A stretch of 64,000 nt of DNA from Kribbella catacumbae DSM 19601. Lineage in GTDB: Bacteria > Actinomycetota > Actinomycetes > Propionibacteriales > Kribbellaceae. The DNA lies in assembly GCF_000372465.1 (NCBI RefSeq), contig NZ_AQUZ01000030.1, positions 42,032 through 106,031 on the forward strand, written 5' to 3'. This document shows positions 42,921-51,566 of this stretch, piece by piece. The position numbers and the translations under genes are program-made. Under the pieces are notes generated by a model. It saw only the letters and a program-made list of their open reading frames with translations. It was not told where the DNA came from and did no database searches. Position 1 is the first letter of the stretch. Each line of letters begins with the position of its first letter.

Positions 42921-43646
42921 TTATTCTGGAAGCGGGCAGTCCAGGCCGAGTGCCTCGCCGATCTCGAAGAGCTGCGCCTGGAAGTAAGCACCGGCGTCCT
43001 CGAGCGCCCAGTGCAACTGGCCGAAGACCTCCATGCAGATCAGCCCGTAGAGCCGCGTCCAGTAGGTCAGCGAGAGGTACACGGCCCCGGCCGGCATCCC
43101 GTCGAAGAACTCGGACTTCTGCTGCAACTGCGCGACGAGCTCCGCCCCGAGCGCCTCGTCGGACGGATGCGGGAACGGCTGCTGGCGATAGACCTGGGCG
43201 ACCAGGTCTTTGAAGACCGCGCCGAACCGCATCGCCGCCTGGTGGCCTGGCGTCAGGTCGTGATCGCCGGCCAGCGGGTTCGGCACCGGGGCGCCGAAGA
43301 GCAGCCCGAACTCGGCCGGGTGGGCCAGCGCCCAGTCGCGCAGTCCACCGGCGATCAGGAACAGCTTGCCGCCGAGATCCGCCTCCGGGTCGCCGTCGCG
43401 CAAGGCGATCAGCGTGTCCGTGAGTTCGTCGTACAGGTCGGCGATCAGGGCGGAGATCAAGTCTTCGTGGCTGCCGAAGTACCGGTAGAGCGCGGGGGCG
43501 CTGAGACCGAGCTCGCGGGCGACCGCGCGCAGGCCGACCGCCGACGCACCGCCCTCGAGCAGCAACTTGCGCGCCGCGGCCTTGATCTCGGCGACCGTCG
43601 CGGCCCGCTGCCGGTCGCGCCGGGTCTCCCCCGTCTTGAGATTCAC
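42921..43646 (-). CDS. TetR/AcrR family transcriptional regulator
   Basis: A 241-residue TetR protein: HTH AEIKAAARKLLLEGGASAVGLRAVARELGLSAPALYRYFGSHEDLISAL, then a TetR_C domain containing HPAEFGLLFGAPVPNP and MEVFGQLHWALEDAG. The start is GTG 43646: AGGAGG is 6 nt before it, whereas it abuts the ATG at 43652 with no spacing. It is divergent from the MMPL transporter gene with a perfect 23-bp palindrome between them, so it most likely represses both. Confidence 0.9.
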   Translation of the reverse strand: MNLKTGETRRDRQRAATVAEIKAAARKLLLEGGASAVGLRAVARELGLSAPALYRYFGSHEDLISALIADLYDELTDTLIALRDGDPEADLGGKLFLIAGGLRDWALAHPAEFGLLFGAPVPNPLAGDHDLTPGHQAAMRFGAVFKDLVAQVYRQQPFPHPSDEALGAELVAQLQQKSEFFDGMPAGAVYLSLTYWTRLYGLICMEVFGQLHWALEDAGAYFQAQLFEIGEALGLDCPLPE

Positions 43647-43690
43647 GAACATCCTCCTTGACAGGCACACCCTAGGGCCGCTTAGAGTTT

Positions 43691-43713
43691 ACACCGTTAA
43701 CTGTTAACGGTGT
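43691..43713. promoter_or_regulatory. Perfect 23-bp palindrome, TetR operator
   Basis: Arms ACACCGTTAAC (43691-43701) and GTTAACGGTGT (43703-43713) are exact reverse complements around a single T. It lies between the divergent tetR and MMPL genes, 45 nt from each start codon. Size, symmetry and position are those of a TetR operator controlling both directions. Confidence 0.85.
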
Positions 43714-43758
43714 TCACTCCGGCGACCACTGTTCAATTTACGCCCGCGGGAGGGCTTC

Positions 43759-45930
43759 GTGTTCGAGACACTCGGCAGGTTCACCTACCGGCGCCGCCGC
43801 CTGGTACTGGCGCTGACCGGCGCGTTCGTGATCGCCGCGGTCGCCTGGGGCACCGGCGTCTTCGGGTCGCTCGCGAACGGCGGCTTCGAGGCCCCCGACA
43901 CCGAGGCGTACCGCGCCGTCCGGACGATCGAGCAGACCGTCGGCCGGACCGGCACCGACGTGATCGTGCTCTACCGCAGCGACTCGCAGACCGTCGCCGA
44001 TCCAGCCTTACGCCAAGCCGTCGAAGCACACCTGTCCACGCTGCCGGCAACCGAAGTGCTCGGCACGAAGACCTTCTGGAACACCAGATCCCCCGCGTTC
44101 GTGTCGAAGGACCAGCACTCCACGTACGCCGTACTGACGCTGGCCGGCGCCGATCCCGAGGAGCGGCTGGCCACCTTCCACAAGATCGCGGATCAGGTCC
44201 GCAGCGCCCCCGCCGGGCTGGACGTCAAGGTCGGTGGCGAAGTCGCCGTGTTCGACGAGGTGAACACCCAGACCGAGCACGACATCGTCCAGGCCGAGAC
44301 CATCTCGCTGCCGATCGTGCTGATCCTGCTGGTGGTGGTGTTCGGCGGCCTGGTCGCGGCCAGCCTGCCTTTGTTCGTCGGCGGTCTGGCGATCCTCGGC
44401 GCCTTCGTCGTCCTGCGCGCGCTGACCACCTTCACCGACGTGTCGGTCTTCTCGATCAACATCGTGACCATGATCGGCCTCGGGCTGGCGATCGACTACG
44501 CGTTGTTCATCGTCACCCGGTTCCGCGAACAACTTGCGCTCGGCAACGATGTCGAGACGGCACTGTCGGTGACGATGCGCACGGCCGGCCGGACCGTCGC
44601 GTTCTCCGGCGTCACCGTCGGGGTGGCGATCTCCAGCCTGGTGCTGTTCCCGGTGATGTTCCTGCGCTCGATGGCGTACGGCGGTGCCGCCGCCGTCCTG
44701 GTCGCGATGATCGCGGCCCTGACCGCCTTGCCCGCGCTGCTGGCGGTGCTCGGCCATCGGGTGAACAGCCTGCGGATCCCCTTCCTCAAGCGTGGCGGAG
44801 GCCTCGGCTCCAGCGAGCACGGCGGCTGGTACAAGCTGGCGCACAGCGTGATGCGCCGCCCGATCCGGTACGTCGTCGTGCTGGTTCCGTTGCTGCTCGT
44901 CCTGGGAATCCCTTTCCTGCAAGCACAATTGGGTGGGGTCGACCACCGGGCGTTGCCGGCCGGAGCGGACAGCCGGACCGTCACTGAGGTGCTGCAGAGC
45001 GACTTCGCCGGCGCGGGCGGTTCCGATGTATTGATCGCTGCTCAGGCGTCATCCGCCGATGTGCTCGCGCCCTATATCGCTGAGCTTCAGCAGGTGAAGG
45101 ACGTCACGGGGGTGCAGTTGGCCGGCTTCAAGGACGGCATTGCGTCTGTCGTCGTGCACACCCACTACACCTCGCAGGAGCTACCCGCTCGTGACGTCGT
45201 GACGGCTGTTCGTGCGGTGGAGCCGCCGCCAGGGGTTTCGATCGAAGCAGGTGGCGACACCGCGGCCCTCGTCGACCTGCTCCACGTGCTGGGTGAGCGA
45301 GCACCGTGGATGGCCGGGTTCATCGTGCTGGTGACTTTCGTCCTGCTGTTCGTTGCCTTCGGCTCCGTTGTGCTGCCGGCCAAGGCCTTGCTGATGAACG
45401 TGTTGTCGTTGTCGGCGTCGTTCGGTGCGATGGTGTGGATCTTCCAGGACGGCAACCTGTCCGGGCTGCTCGACTTCACCCCGGCCGGGTTCCTCGACGC
45501 GACCAACCCGGTACTGCTGTTCGCCGTGCTGTTCGGGTTGTCGATGGACTACGAGGTGTTCCTGCTCAGCCGGATCCGGGAGGAGTACGACCGGACCGGC
45601 GACAACAGCCAGGCCGTTGCCCTCGGCCTGCAACGCACCGGCGGCATCATCACCAGCGCCGCGTTGCTGCTGATCATCGTGGTGGGCGCGTTCGCCACCT
45701 CGGGCATCGTCTTCGTCAAGATGATCGGCATCGGGCTGGTGATCGCGATCGCCATCGACGCGACCGTCGTCCGCGCTTTGTTGGTACCGGCAACGATGCG
45801 GTTGCTCGGTCGCGCCAACTGGTGGGCACCCGCACCGCTGGCCCGGTGGTGGCAGCAGCACGGATTCCGCGAGACCGAACCAGGTGTCGATGAACCAGAC
45901 CGGACCGATCAGGTGAGCTTGACGACGTAG
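43759..45930 (+). CDS. MMPL family (RND-type) transporter
   Basis: A 723-residue protein with about 12 membrane helices in two repeats: one helix, a periplasmic loop, then five helices, twice. Family signatures are MIGLGLAIDYALFIVTRFREQL in the first half and LFGLSMDYEVFLLSRIREEYD in the second. The conserved Asp-Tyr pairs form the proton path. It exports lipids or drugs using the proton gradient. GTG start at 43759. It is controlled by the divergent TetR. The last 22 nt overlap a broken nucleotidyltransferase gene on the other strand. Confidence 0.92.
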   Translation: MFETLGRFTYRRRRLVLALTGAFVIAAVAWGTGVFGSLANGGFEAPDTEAYRAVRTIEQTVGRTGTDVIVLYRSDSQTVADPALRQAVEAHLSTLPATEVLGTKTFWNTRSPAFVSKDQHSTYAVLTLAGADPEERLATFHKIADQVRSAPAGLDVKVGGEVAVFDEVNTQTEHDIVQAETISLPIVLILLVVVFGGLVAASLPLFVGGLAILGAFVVLRALTTFTDVSVFSINIVTMIGLGLAIDYALFIVTRFREQLALGNDVETALSVTMRTAGRTVAFSGVTVGVAISSLVLFPVMFLRSMAYGGAAAVLVAMIAALTALPALLAVLGHRVNSLRIPFLKRGGGLGSSEHGGWYKLAHSVMRRPIRYVVVLVPLLLVLGIPFLQAQLGGVDHRALPAGADSRTVTEVLQSDFAGAGGSDVLIAAQASSADVLAPYIAELQQVKDVTGVQLAGFKDGIASVVVHTHYTSQELPARDVVTAVRAVEPPPGVSIEAGGDTAALVDLLHVLGERAPWMAGFIVLVTFVLLFVAFGSVVLPAKALLMNVLSLSASFGAMVWIFQDGNLSGLLDFTPAGFLDATNPVLLFAVLFGLSMDYEVFLLSRIREEYDRTGDNSQAVALGLQRTGGIITSAALLLIIVVGAFATSGIVFVKMIGIGLVIAIAIDATVVRALLVPATMRLLGRANWWAPAPLARWWQQHGFRETEPGVDEPDRTDQVSLTT

Positions 45931-46461
45931 TCGACGACGGCCCGCTCGGCCTCGGTACGGCGTACCAGGTCTGGCGGGCGCGATCAGGGGCGGCGACGGT
46001 CTGCTTCAGCTGCGGAACCAGCTCAGGTGCGAGTTGCTCGATCCGGCGTACTCCGGCCGGGCGGTCGGTCCGTCCACTGACGATCAGCGGCACGATCGAG
46101 ACACCCCGGATCGCGCTGAGCGCTTCGATCGCCTCGAACAGTTCACCGCGGCCGATCTTCACTGCGACATAGTGGATCCAGACCCAGAAGCGGTCCTCGA
46201 CCCGCTGGTCGAGTTCGCTCAGGCCGATGAACTTGAGGTCCATGTGGTTGACCGGCGGACCGTAGAGAGCGATCAGCAGCCGCGGCTCACCGACGTGTTC
46301 GCCGGTGAAGGCGACCAGCAACGGGCCGGCCTGCGCGGCGAACTCCTTGCCTTGCGCAAGCACCTCCCGGGCGTCGGCGTCGGGTCCTTCGCGGCGGCCG
46401 CGATCACCCCGTCCGCGAGCGGGCGAAGGCCGGACGGGACCCGATCGATTGCCTCAGACAA
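45909..46461 (-). pseudogene. Decayed nucleotidyltransferase-domain gene
   Basis: Read on the minus strand from a TTG at 46461 (after GAGGAG), the frame gives LSEAIDRVPSGLRPLADGVIAAAAKDP and then breaks near 46383. The next frame continues as VLAQGKEFAAQAGPLLVAFTGEHVGEP...MDLKFIGLSELDQRVED. It breaks again near 45965, where another frame supplies RRTEAERAVVDYVVKLT and a stop at 45909. The joins RVED/RFWVWIHY and RARQ/TWYA also look like internal deletions relative to the family as I recall it. Two frameshifts plus gaps indicate a pseudogene or serious assembly error. Confidence 0.65.
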
Positions 46462-46478
46462 CAAAAACTCCTCACGAC

Positions 46479-47117
46479 TCAAGGCTGCAGGCGCTGGACC
46501 TGCCACGCGTCGCCGGACCGCAGGTACTGCAGGCGATCGTGGAGCCGCTCGGTGCGGCCCTGCCAGAACTCGAACGCTACCGGCTCGATCCGGTATCCGC
46601 CCCAGAAATATGGCGTCGCGATCTCGGTGCCCTCCGGCCACTGCCGTTCGTACGAGGCGTACTGCAGGTCGAGCTCCTCGCGGGACTCCACCGGCTGGCT
46701 CTGCTGGGAGGCCCAGGCACCGAGCTGTGAGCCGCGCGGACGGCTGGCGAAGTACGCGTCGACCTCCTCCGCCGGCAGCTTGCTCGCGGTGCCTTCGATC
46801 CGGACCTGGCGTTCCATCGCGTGCCACGGGAAGACCAGTGCGCAGGCCGGGTTGGCGGCGAGGTCGTCGGCCTTGCGGGACTGCTGGTTGGTGTAGAAGA
46901 CGAACCCGCGCTCGTCGAGACCCTTCAGCAGCACGGTTCGCGCGGACGGCTTCCCGTCACGGTCGACGGTCGCCAGCACCATCGCGTTCGGCTCGTGCAG
47001 TCCGGCCTCGGTGACCTGCGCCAGCCACACCCCGAACTGCTTCACCGGATCGGGATCCAGCTGGCTCTCGAGCAACTCGCCCAGCCCGTACGTCTTCCGC
47101 ATCTCTCCAAGATCCAC
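46479..47117 (-). CDS. pdxH: Pyridoxamine 5'-phosphate oxidase
   Basis: A 212-residue FMN enzyme with full-length family features: NAMVLATVDRDGKPSARTVLLKGLDERGFVFYTNQQSRKADDL, ACALVFPWHAMERQVRIEG and the C-terminal YRIEPVAFEFWQGRTERLHDR ending VQRLQP. It oxidises pyridoxamine/pyridoxine phosphate to pyridoxal phosphate, which serves PLP enzymes such as SerC and PabC in this window. GTG start. The decayed nucleotidyltransferase begins 17 nt after its stop. Confidence 0.93.
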   Translation of the reverse strand: MDLGEMRKTYGLGELLESQLDPDPVKQFGVWLAQVTEAGLHEPNAMVLATVDRDGKPSARTVLLKGLDERGFVFYTNQQSRKADDLAANPACALVFPWHAMERQVRIEGTASKLPAEEVDAYFASRPRGSQLGAWASQQSQPVESREELDLQYASYERQWPEGTEIATPYFWGGYRIEPVAFEFWQGRTERLHDRLQYLRSGDAWQVQRLQP

Positions 47118-47272
47118 AGGGCCGAGCCTACGAGGCTCACCTCTTCACGGCGCGCCAGGCCTTCCCGGAGGCAGCCGGGAAAGCCGTCCCCCGCTGGCGG
47201 GCAGGCCGGCGTCTGGACTCCCACGCTGGGCAGGCGCACGCTGGAGGAAACAGCCTTTGGGAGGTGCACCCG

Positions 47273-47779
47273 ATGGACGCACGGGAACATGTCATCGTCT
47301 GCGGCGTGGACGGTTCCCCCGCTGGACGAAGAGCGCTCGACTGGGCACTCGACGAGGCGCGTCGCAGGAACCGCCGGCTGCGCGCGGTCGCGGTGTGGTG
47401 GTGGGACGGGCTGGAGACCGGCGTCTCGACCACCAGCCCGCAAGAAGCCCGGCAGCGCGCCGAATCGATGCTGAACCGGGTCATGGACGAGGCCCTCTCG
47501 GAGCTCGACGATCCGCCCGATACGGAACGCCTGGCCGTCGAGGGGCGGCCCAGCGAACGGCTTTGCTTCGCAGGGCTCGACGCGGAGCTGCTGGTCCTCG
47601 GTAGCCACGGTCATGGCGCCATCCACGACACGCTGGTGGGCTCGACCAGCCAGCACGTCATCCGGCACGCGACCTGCCCCGTGGTGATCCTGCCCGATCC
47701 GCGGCATGTCGAGCGCGAGCTCAAGCGGGTGCGTACCCGGCGCGACGCGACCTCGCCGGGCTCGGGACCGATGTTCTGA
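47273..47779 (+). CDS. Universal stress protein (UspA domain)
   Basis: A 168-residue protein with one Usp domain: VIVCGVDGSPAGRRALDWALDEA at the start and the ATP-binding LLVLGSHGHGAIHDTLVGSTSQHVIRHATCPVVIL at the end (G-2x-G-9x-G-S/T pattern). Length suits a single-domain, nucleotide-binding Usp. ATG 47273 follows GGGAGG with 7-nt spacing; an upstream GTG at 47264 would overlap that site. A truncated DUF1876 gene starts 9 nt after its stop. Confidence 0.9.
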   Translation: MDAREHVIVCGVDGSPAGRRALDWALDEARRRNRRLRAVAVWWWDGLETGVSTTSPQEARQRAESMLNRVMDEALSELDDPPDTERLAVEGRPSERLCFAGLDAELLVLGSHGHGAIHDTLVGSTSQHVIRHATCPVVILPDPRHVERELKRVRTRRDATSPGSGPMF

Positions 47780-47788
47780 GGAGCTTTC

Positions 47789-47917
47789 ATGTCCATCACG
47801 AAACGTTGGACGGTCGAGATCCAGATCACCGAGGCAGACCGGGAGACCAATGCCGAAGCCCGGCTGAACATCAGCGACGTGGAGAAACTGGAGGGTGGCG
47901 GAGTACGTCGAGCGTAA
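47789..47917 (+). pseudogene. Truncated DUF1876-like small gene (42 aa)
   Basis: A 43-codon ORF beginning MSITKRWTVEIQITEADRET preceded by TGAGGAG, immediately after the universal stress gene. The KRWTVEI start and following AEARL match the N-terminus of DUF1876 (dsRBD-like) proteins, which are usually about 85-90 residues. Here the reading frame ends after 42 residues (…GGGVRRA) and I see no continuation in other frames, so it is probably a 3'-truncated relic. The ribosome site and coupling look intact. Confidence 0.5.
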
Positions 47918-48005
47918 ACGCCGAACCGGTCACAGATCTGTCCGTGTGGCGAGGCGGAGAACTATGCTGCCTGAGCGCCTACGTCGGACAAGGGAGTCTC
48001 CAGGG

Positions 48006-49118
48006 ATGTCAGATCCGCAAACCGAAGTTCAGCACGGTCTAGAAGGTGTCGTCGCGTTCGACACCCAGATCGCTGAGCCGGACAAGGAAGGTTCGGCGCT
48101 TCGCTATCGCGGGGTGGACATCGAGGATCTGGTCGGCCGGGTGCCGTTCGAGAACGTCTGGGGTCTGCTCGTCGACGGCGCGTTCACCCCGGGTCTGCCG
48201 CCCGCCGAACCCTTCCCGCTCCCCGTGCACACTGGTGACGTCCGGGTCGACGTACAGTCCGCGCTGGCGATGCTCGCACCCGCCTGGGGCCTGCGTCAGC
48301 TCTACGACATCGACGACGTCCAGGCCCGCGACGATCTGGCCCGCGCGGCGGTGATGGCGCTGTCGTACGTCGCCCAGGCCGCCCGTGGCATCGGCCAGCC
48401 GATGGTGCCGCAGCGCGAGGTCGACAAGGCGAGCACCATCACCGAGCGGTTCATGATCCGCTGGCGCGGCGAGCCCGATCCCAAGCACGTCAAGGCGGTC
48501 GACGCCTACTGGACCTCCGCCGCCGAGCACGGCATGAACGCCTCCACCTTCACCGCCCGGGTGATCGCCTCCACCGGCGCCGACGTGGCCGCCGCCCTGT
48601 CGGGTGCGGTCGGCGCGATGTCCGGCCCGCTGCACGGTGGCGCACCGGCTCGCGTACTGACGATGATCGAGGGTGTCGAGAAGAGTGGCGACGCCCGCTC
48701 GTACGTGAAGGGCCTGCTGGACTCCGGCGAACGCCTGATGGGCTTCGGCCACCGCGTCTACCGGGCCGAGGACCCCCGCGCCCGCGTACTTCGGCGTACG
48801 GCGCAGGAGCTGGACGCACCGCGCTACGAGGTCGCCAAGGCGCTGGAGCAGGCCGCACTGGCCGAGCTGCGCGAACGCCGGCCGGACCGGGTGCTGGAGA
48901 CCAACGTCGAGTTCTGGGCCGCGATCGTGCTCGACTTCGCCGAGGTCCCGCCGCCGATGTTCACCTCGATGTTCACCTGCGCCCGTACTGCGGGCTGGAG
49001 CGCCCACGTCCTCGAGCAGAAGCGCACCGGCCGCCTGATCCGCCCCTCAGCCATCTATTCCGGCCCTTCCACCCGCCCCGCCACCTCCATCGAAGGCTGG
49101 AACGACGCCTGGACATGA
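48006..49118 (+). CDS. Citrate synthase (short actinobacterial form)
   Basis: A 370-residue citrate synthase. Catalytic motifs are GPLHGGAPARVL (His), GFGHRVYRAEDPRA (His) and NVEFWAAIVLDFAEVPPPMFTSMFTCARTAGWSAHVLEQ (catalytic Asp and CoA-binding Arg). It condenses acetyl-CoA and oxaloacetate. The short N-terminus resembles the CitA-type second citrate synthase rather than the longer GltA. AAGGGAG precedes ATG 48006. Its stop overlaps the DUF2293 start by 4 nt. Confidence 0.9.
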   Translation: MSDPQTEVQHGLEGVVAFDTQIAEPDKEGSALRYRGVDIEDLVGRVPFENVWGLLVDGAFTPGLPPAEPFPLPVHTGDVRVDVQSALAMLAPAWGLRQLYDIDDVQARDDLARAAVMALSYVAQAARGIGQPMVPQREVDKASTITERFMIRWRGEPDPKHVKAVDAYWTSAAEHGMNASTFTARVIASTGADVAAALSGAVGAMSGPLHGGAPARVLTMIEGVEKSGDARSYVKGLLDSGERLMGFGHRVYRAEDPRARVLRRTAQELDAPRYEVAKALEQAALAELRERRPDRVLETNVEFWAAIVLDFAEVPPPMFTSMFTCARTAGWSAHVLEQKRTGRLIRPSAIYSGPSTRPATSIEGWNDAWT

Positions 49119-49777
49119 AAGCCGACGATCTGCTGGTGATCTCGCCGACGAAGGCGTTCACCTGCGCTGACTGTGGGACGACCGAGGCGGAACTGATGCG
49201 GCTCGAGGACGATGCGCCGCATTGCCTCGAATGCGTTGACCTGGACCACCTGGTTTTCCTGCCGTCCGGCAACACCGCCTTGACCCGGCGGGCCCGCAAG
49301 GCGAGCACGCTATCGGCTGTCGTGGTCCGCTGGAGCCGGGCTCGCAAACGGTACGAGCGGCAGGGCGTGCTCGTTGAGCCGCCCGCGCTGGAACTCGCCG
49401 AGGAGCAGTGCCTGGCCGACGAGGATGTCCGGGCGCGGCAGCGGGAGCGCGCTCGCGGGAAACGGGAGGTCGAGGATGTCTCCTTCCAGCAGCGGATGGC
49501 CGCTGAGATCGCCCGGCTGTTCCCCAACTGCAGCGCCGACCGTGCCGAGGAGATCGCCAAGCATGCCGGCACCCGCAGCAGTGGGCGCGTCGGCCGGTCA
49601 GCCGCCGGGCGGGCTCTGGAGGAGAGCGCCGTCACTCTCGCGGTGGTGGCGTCCATCCGCCACCTGGACACGCCGTACGACGAGTTGCTGATGGCCGGCG
49701 TGCCTCGTGCTGAGGCTCGGCAGCGGATCAGGGCGCAGGTTGACGAGGTGCTCGACCAGTGGCGCGGTCCTCACTAG
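49115..49777 (+). CDS. DUF2293 domain protein
   Basis: A 220-residue protein. Residues 16-42 hold a CxxC...CxxC pair (CADCGTTEAEL and HCLEC) probably binding zinc. The C-terminal DUF2293 region includes IARLFPNCSADRAEEIAKHAGTRSSGRVGRSAAGRALEE and VVASIRHLDTPYDELLMAGVPRAEARQRI. The region is basic and helical, compatible with nucleic-acid binding, but function is unknown. It is coupled to citrate synthase and its 3' end overlaps the convergent AraC gene by 50 nt. Confidence 0.82.
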   Translation: MKADDLLVISPTKAFTCADCGTTEAELMRLEDDAPHCLECVDLDHLVFLPSGNTALTRRARKASTLSAVVVRWSRARKRYERQGVLVEPPALELAEEQCLADEDVRARQRERARGKREVEDVSFQQRMAAEIARLFPNCSADRAEEIAKHAGTRSSGRVGRSAAGRALEESAVTLAVVASIRHLDTPYDELLMAGVPRAEARQRIRAQVDEVLDQWRGPH

Positions 49778-50537
49778 GGGAGTGGCCGGTGCGTTGTTTG
49801 TACTGGCGGCTGAAGTAGGGGACGTCGGTGTAGCCGAGGGCGGCGGCTATTTGGGTGACGGACATACCCGTCTCGGCGAGGAGCTGGTGGGCGCGGTCGA
49901 TGCGTGCCTGGATCACGTACTGCGCGGGTGCTATGCCGTGCTGGGCGATGAAGCGGCGGGTGAACTGCGCACGGGACAGTGCGGCTGCGGCCGCCAGCTC
50001 CTGGACACTCCAGTCGCGGCCCGGGTCCTGCCGGATGCTCTGGGCGACCTCCTCGATCGCTGTGTCGACTGCCGTCCTCCGTGGGCTATGCGCCGCCTCC
50101 CAGATCAACCCCAGTAGTTGCTCCAGGCACAGCTCGGCCTGTCTGAGGCCCAGCGGATCACCGCGTCGGAACGCCGTGTCTGAGCTGCGGGCGAGGGCAC
50201 CGAGTAGCACCCGATCAGGTATCTCAGCCCAGCGCTCCCCCGGTACTACGCCCGTCGGGCTGACGGCGAAGTGCATCCCGAAGACCAGCAGGCGGCGGCG
50301 TGGATCGTGGCTTGCCGTGGGGGCGTCTCCCGGAGCGAAGACGGCGCAGATGCCGGGGCCCAGCTCACGGGTGTTGCCGTTGAGCTCCAAGCGGCCGATG
50401 CCGTCGAGGACGCACCACAGCAGGTGGTCTTGGAGCGGTGGCGACACCCAGGACCAGCTCGGCTCGCACCGCCAGAAGGTCGGTGGCGAGTGCAGCTGGA
50501 GGTCGACCGGGTTGGCGAGAACTGGGCGATGCGTCAA
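49728..50537 (-). CDS. AraC family transcriptional regulator
   Basis: Roughly 269 residues. An N-terminal cupin-like sensor (LLWCVLDGIGRLELNGNTRELGPGICAVFAPGD) is followed by a C-terminal double HTH: WSVQELAAAAALSRAQFTRRFIAQHGIAPAQYVIQARIDRAHQLL and MSVTQIAAALGYTDVPYFSRQYKQRTG. The start is uncertain: TTG 50537 has AAGGAC upstream, while an ATG at 50672 would overlap the divergent dioxygenase gene. It is divergent from that gene and is its likely regulator. Confidence 0.83.
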   Translation of the reverse strand: MTHRPVLANPVDLQLHSPPTFWRCEPSWSWVSPPLQDHLLWCVLDGIGRLELNGNTRELGPGICAVFAPGDAPTASHDPRRRLLVFGMHFAVSPTGVVPGERWAEIPDRVLLGALARSSDTAFRRGDPLGLRQAELCLEQLLGLIWEAAHSPRRTAVDTAIEEVAQSIRQDPGRDWSVQELAAAAALSRAQFTRRFIAQHGIAPAQYVIQARIDRAHQLLAETGMSVTQIAAALGYTDVPYFSRQYKQRTGHSPSEDRATGRAPRQPAP

Positions 50538-50628
50538 AAGCTCAAGTCCTTGCGTCGATTGCCCGTCGCTCCGCCACGGCTCAGGAGCGGAGAATCTGGG
50601 TATCAGCTTACTCAGCGGGGAGACATCG

Positions 50629-51462
50629 GTGAGCGTTTCGTTCAAGGAAGAGTTCGACACTGCGGGGTACACGCTGGTCCGTGGCCTGTTCGCCGCCGAC
50701 GAGGTGGAGCAGCTCCGGGAGCACTACATGGTGTTGCGCCAGCGGGGCTCCTACCCGGGTGACGTGGTCGGTGTCCAGGCCGGCAGCCGGGATCCGTTGC
50801 GGCGGTATCCGCGGATGGCGCAGATGCACCGGTGGGACGAGCTGACGCTGCAGTGGCTGGTCGACAACCGCCTCGACGAGGTGATGACGGGGCTGCTCGG
50901 GCGGTCGCCGTACGCAGTACAGACGATGATCTACTTCAAGCCGCCCGGGTCTCGTGGGCAGGCGCTGCACCAGGACAACTTCTATCTGAAGGCCGAGCCG
51001 GGGACCTGCGTGGCGGCGTGGATGGCGCTCGACAAGGTCGACGTGGAGAACGGCTGTCTAGAGGTCGTGCCTGGTAGTCACCGCTGGCCGATCCTGTGCA
51101 CGGAGAAGGCAGACACCAAGGTGAGCTTCACGGACGTCACCGTGCCACTGCCGGAGCCGGACGCCGCAGTACCGGTCGAAATGGAGCCGGGCGACGTGCT
51201 GTTCTTCCATGGCGCACTGGTGCATGGCAGCGCGCCCAACGTCAGCTCTGACCGGTTCCGGCGGGCACTGATCGGCCACTACATCGAGGGGGCGGCCGAG
51301 CAGGTCGCGGAGTACTACCACCCGGCGCTGCGGATGGACGGCACTCCCCTGGAGCTCGGGGTGGCCGAGGGCGGCGGTGCTTGTGGCGAGTGGGTCAGCA
51401 CGGCGGACGGGCCGGTCGCAGTACTGACTGGGCACGAGACGATCAGCCGCAAGCACGAGTAG
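50629..51462 (+). CDS. Phytanoyl-CoA dioxygenase family protein
   Basis: A 277-residue Fe(II)/2-oxoglutarate-dependent oxygenase of the PhyH family. The iron facial triad is visible: H-x-D in ALHQDNFYLKAEPG (about 113-126) and the distal His in FFHGALVHGSAPNVSSDRFRRAL, with the Arg that binds 2-oxoglutarate. It hydroxylates an unknown small molecule. GTG start at 50629 follows GGGGAG. It is divergent from an AraC regulator, an arrangement seen for many catabolic PhyH genes. Confidence 0.87.
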   Translation: MSVSFKEEFDTAGYTLVRGLFAADEVEQLREHYMVLRQRGSYPGDVVGVQAGSRDPLRRYPRMAQMHRWDELTLQWLVDNRLDEVMTGLLGRSPYAVQTMIYFKPPGSRGQALHQDNFYLKAEPGTCVAAWMALDKVDVENGCLEVVPGSHRWPILCTEKADTKVSFTDVTVPLPEPDAAVPVEMEPGDVLFFHGALVHGSAPNVSSDRFRRALIGHYIEGAAEQVAEYYHPALRMDGTPLELGVAEGGGACGEWVSTADGPVAVLTGHETISRKHE

Positions 51463-51471
51463 CGCCGCTGA

Positions 51472-51495
51472 GACCCGCGGTGGGCGCCGCGGGTC
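51472..51495 (+). terminator. Stem-loop after the dioxygenase gene
   Basis: GACCCGCGG (51472-51480) and CCGCGGGTC (51487-51495) form a perfect 9-bp stem with a 6-nt loop, 10 nt after the stop codon. There is no T-tract, as in many high-GC terminators. It separates the dioxygenase from serC. Confidence 0.55.
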
Positions 51496-51566
51496 GATAT
51501 GGAAGACTGGAGCTGCTGACAGCGTCGTCGGCAAGGATTTCCGCCAGACGACGAAGGGAACCGCTG

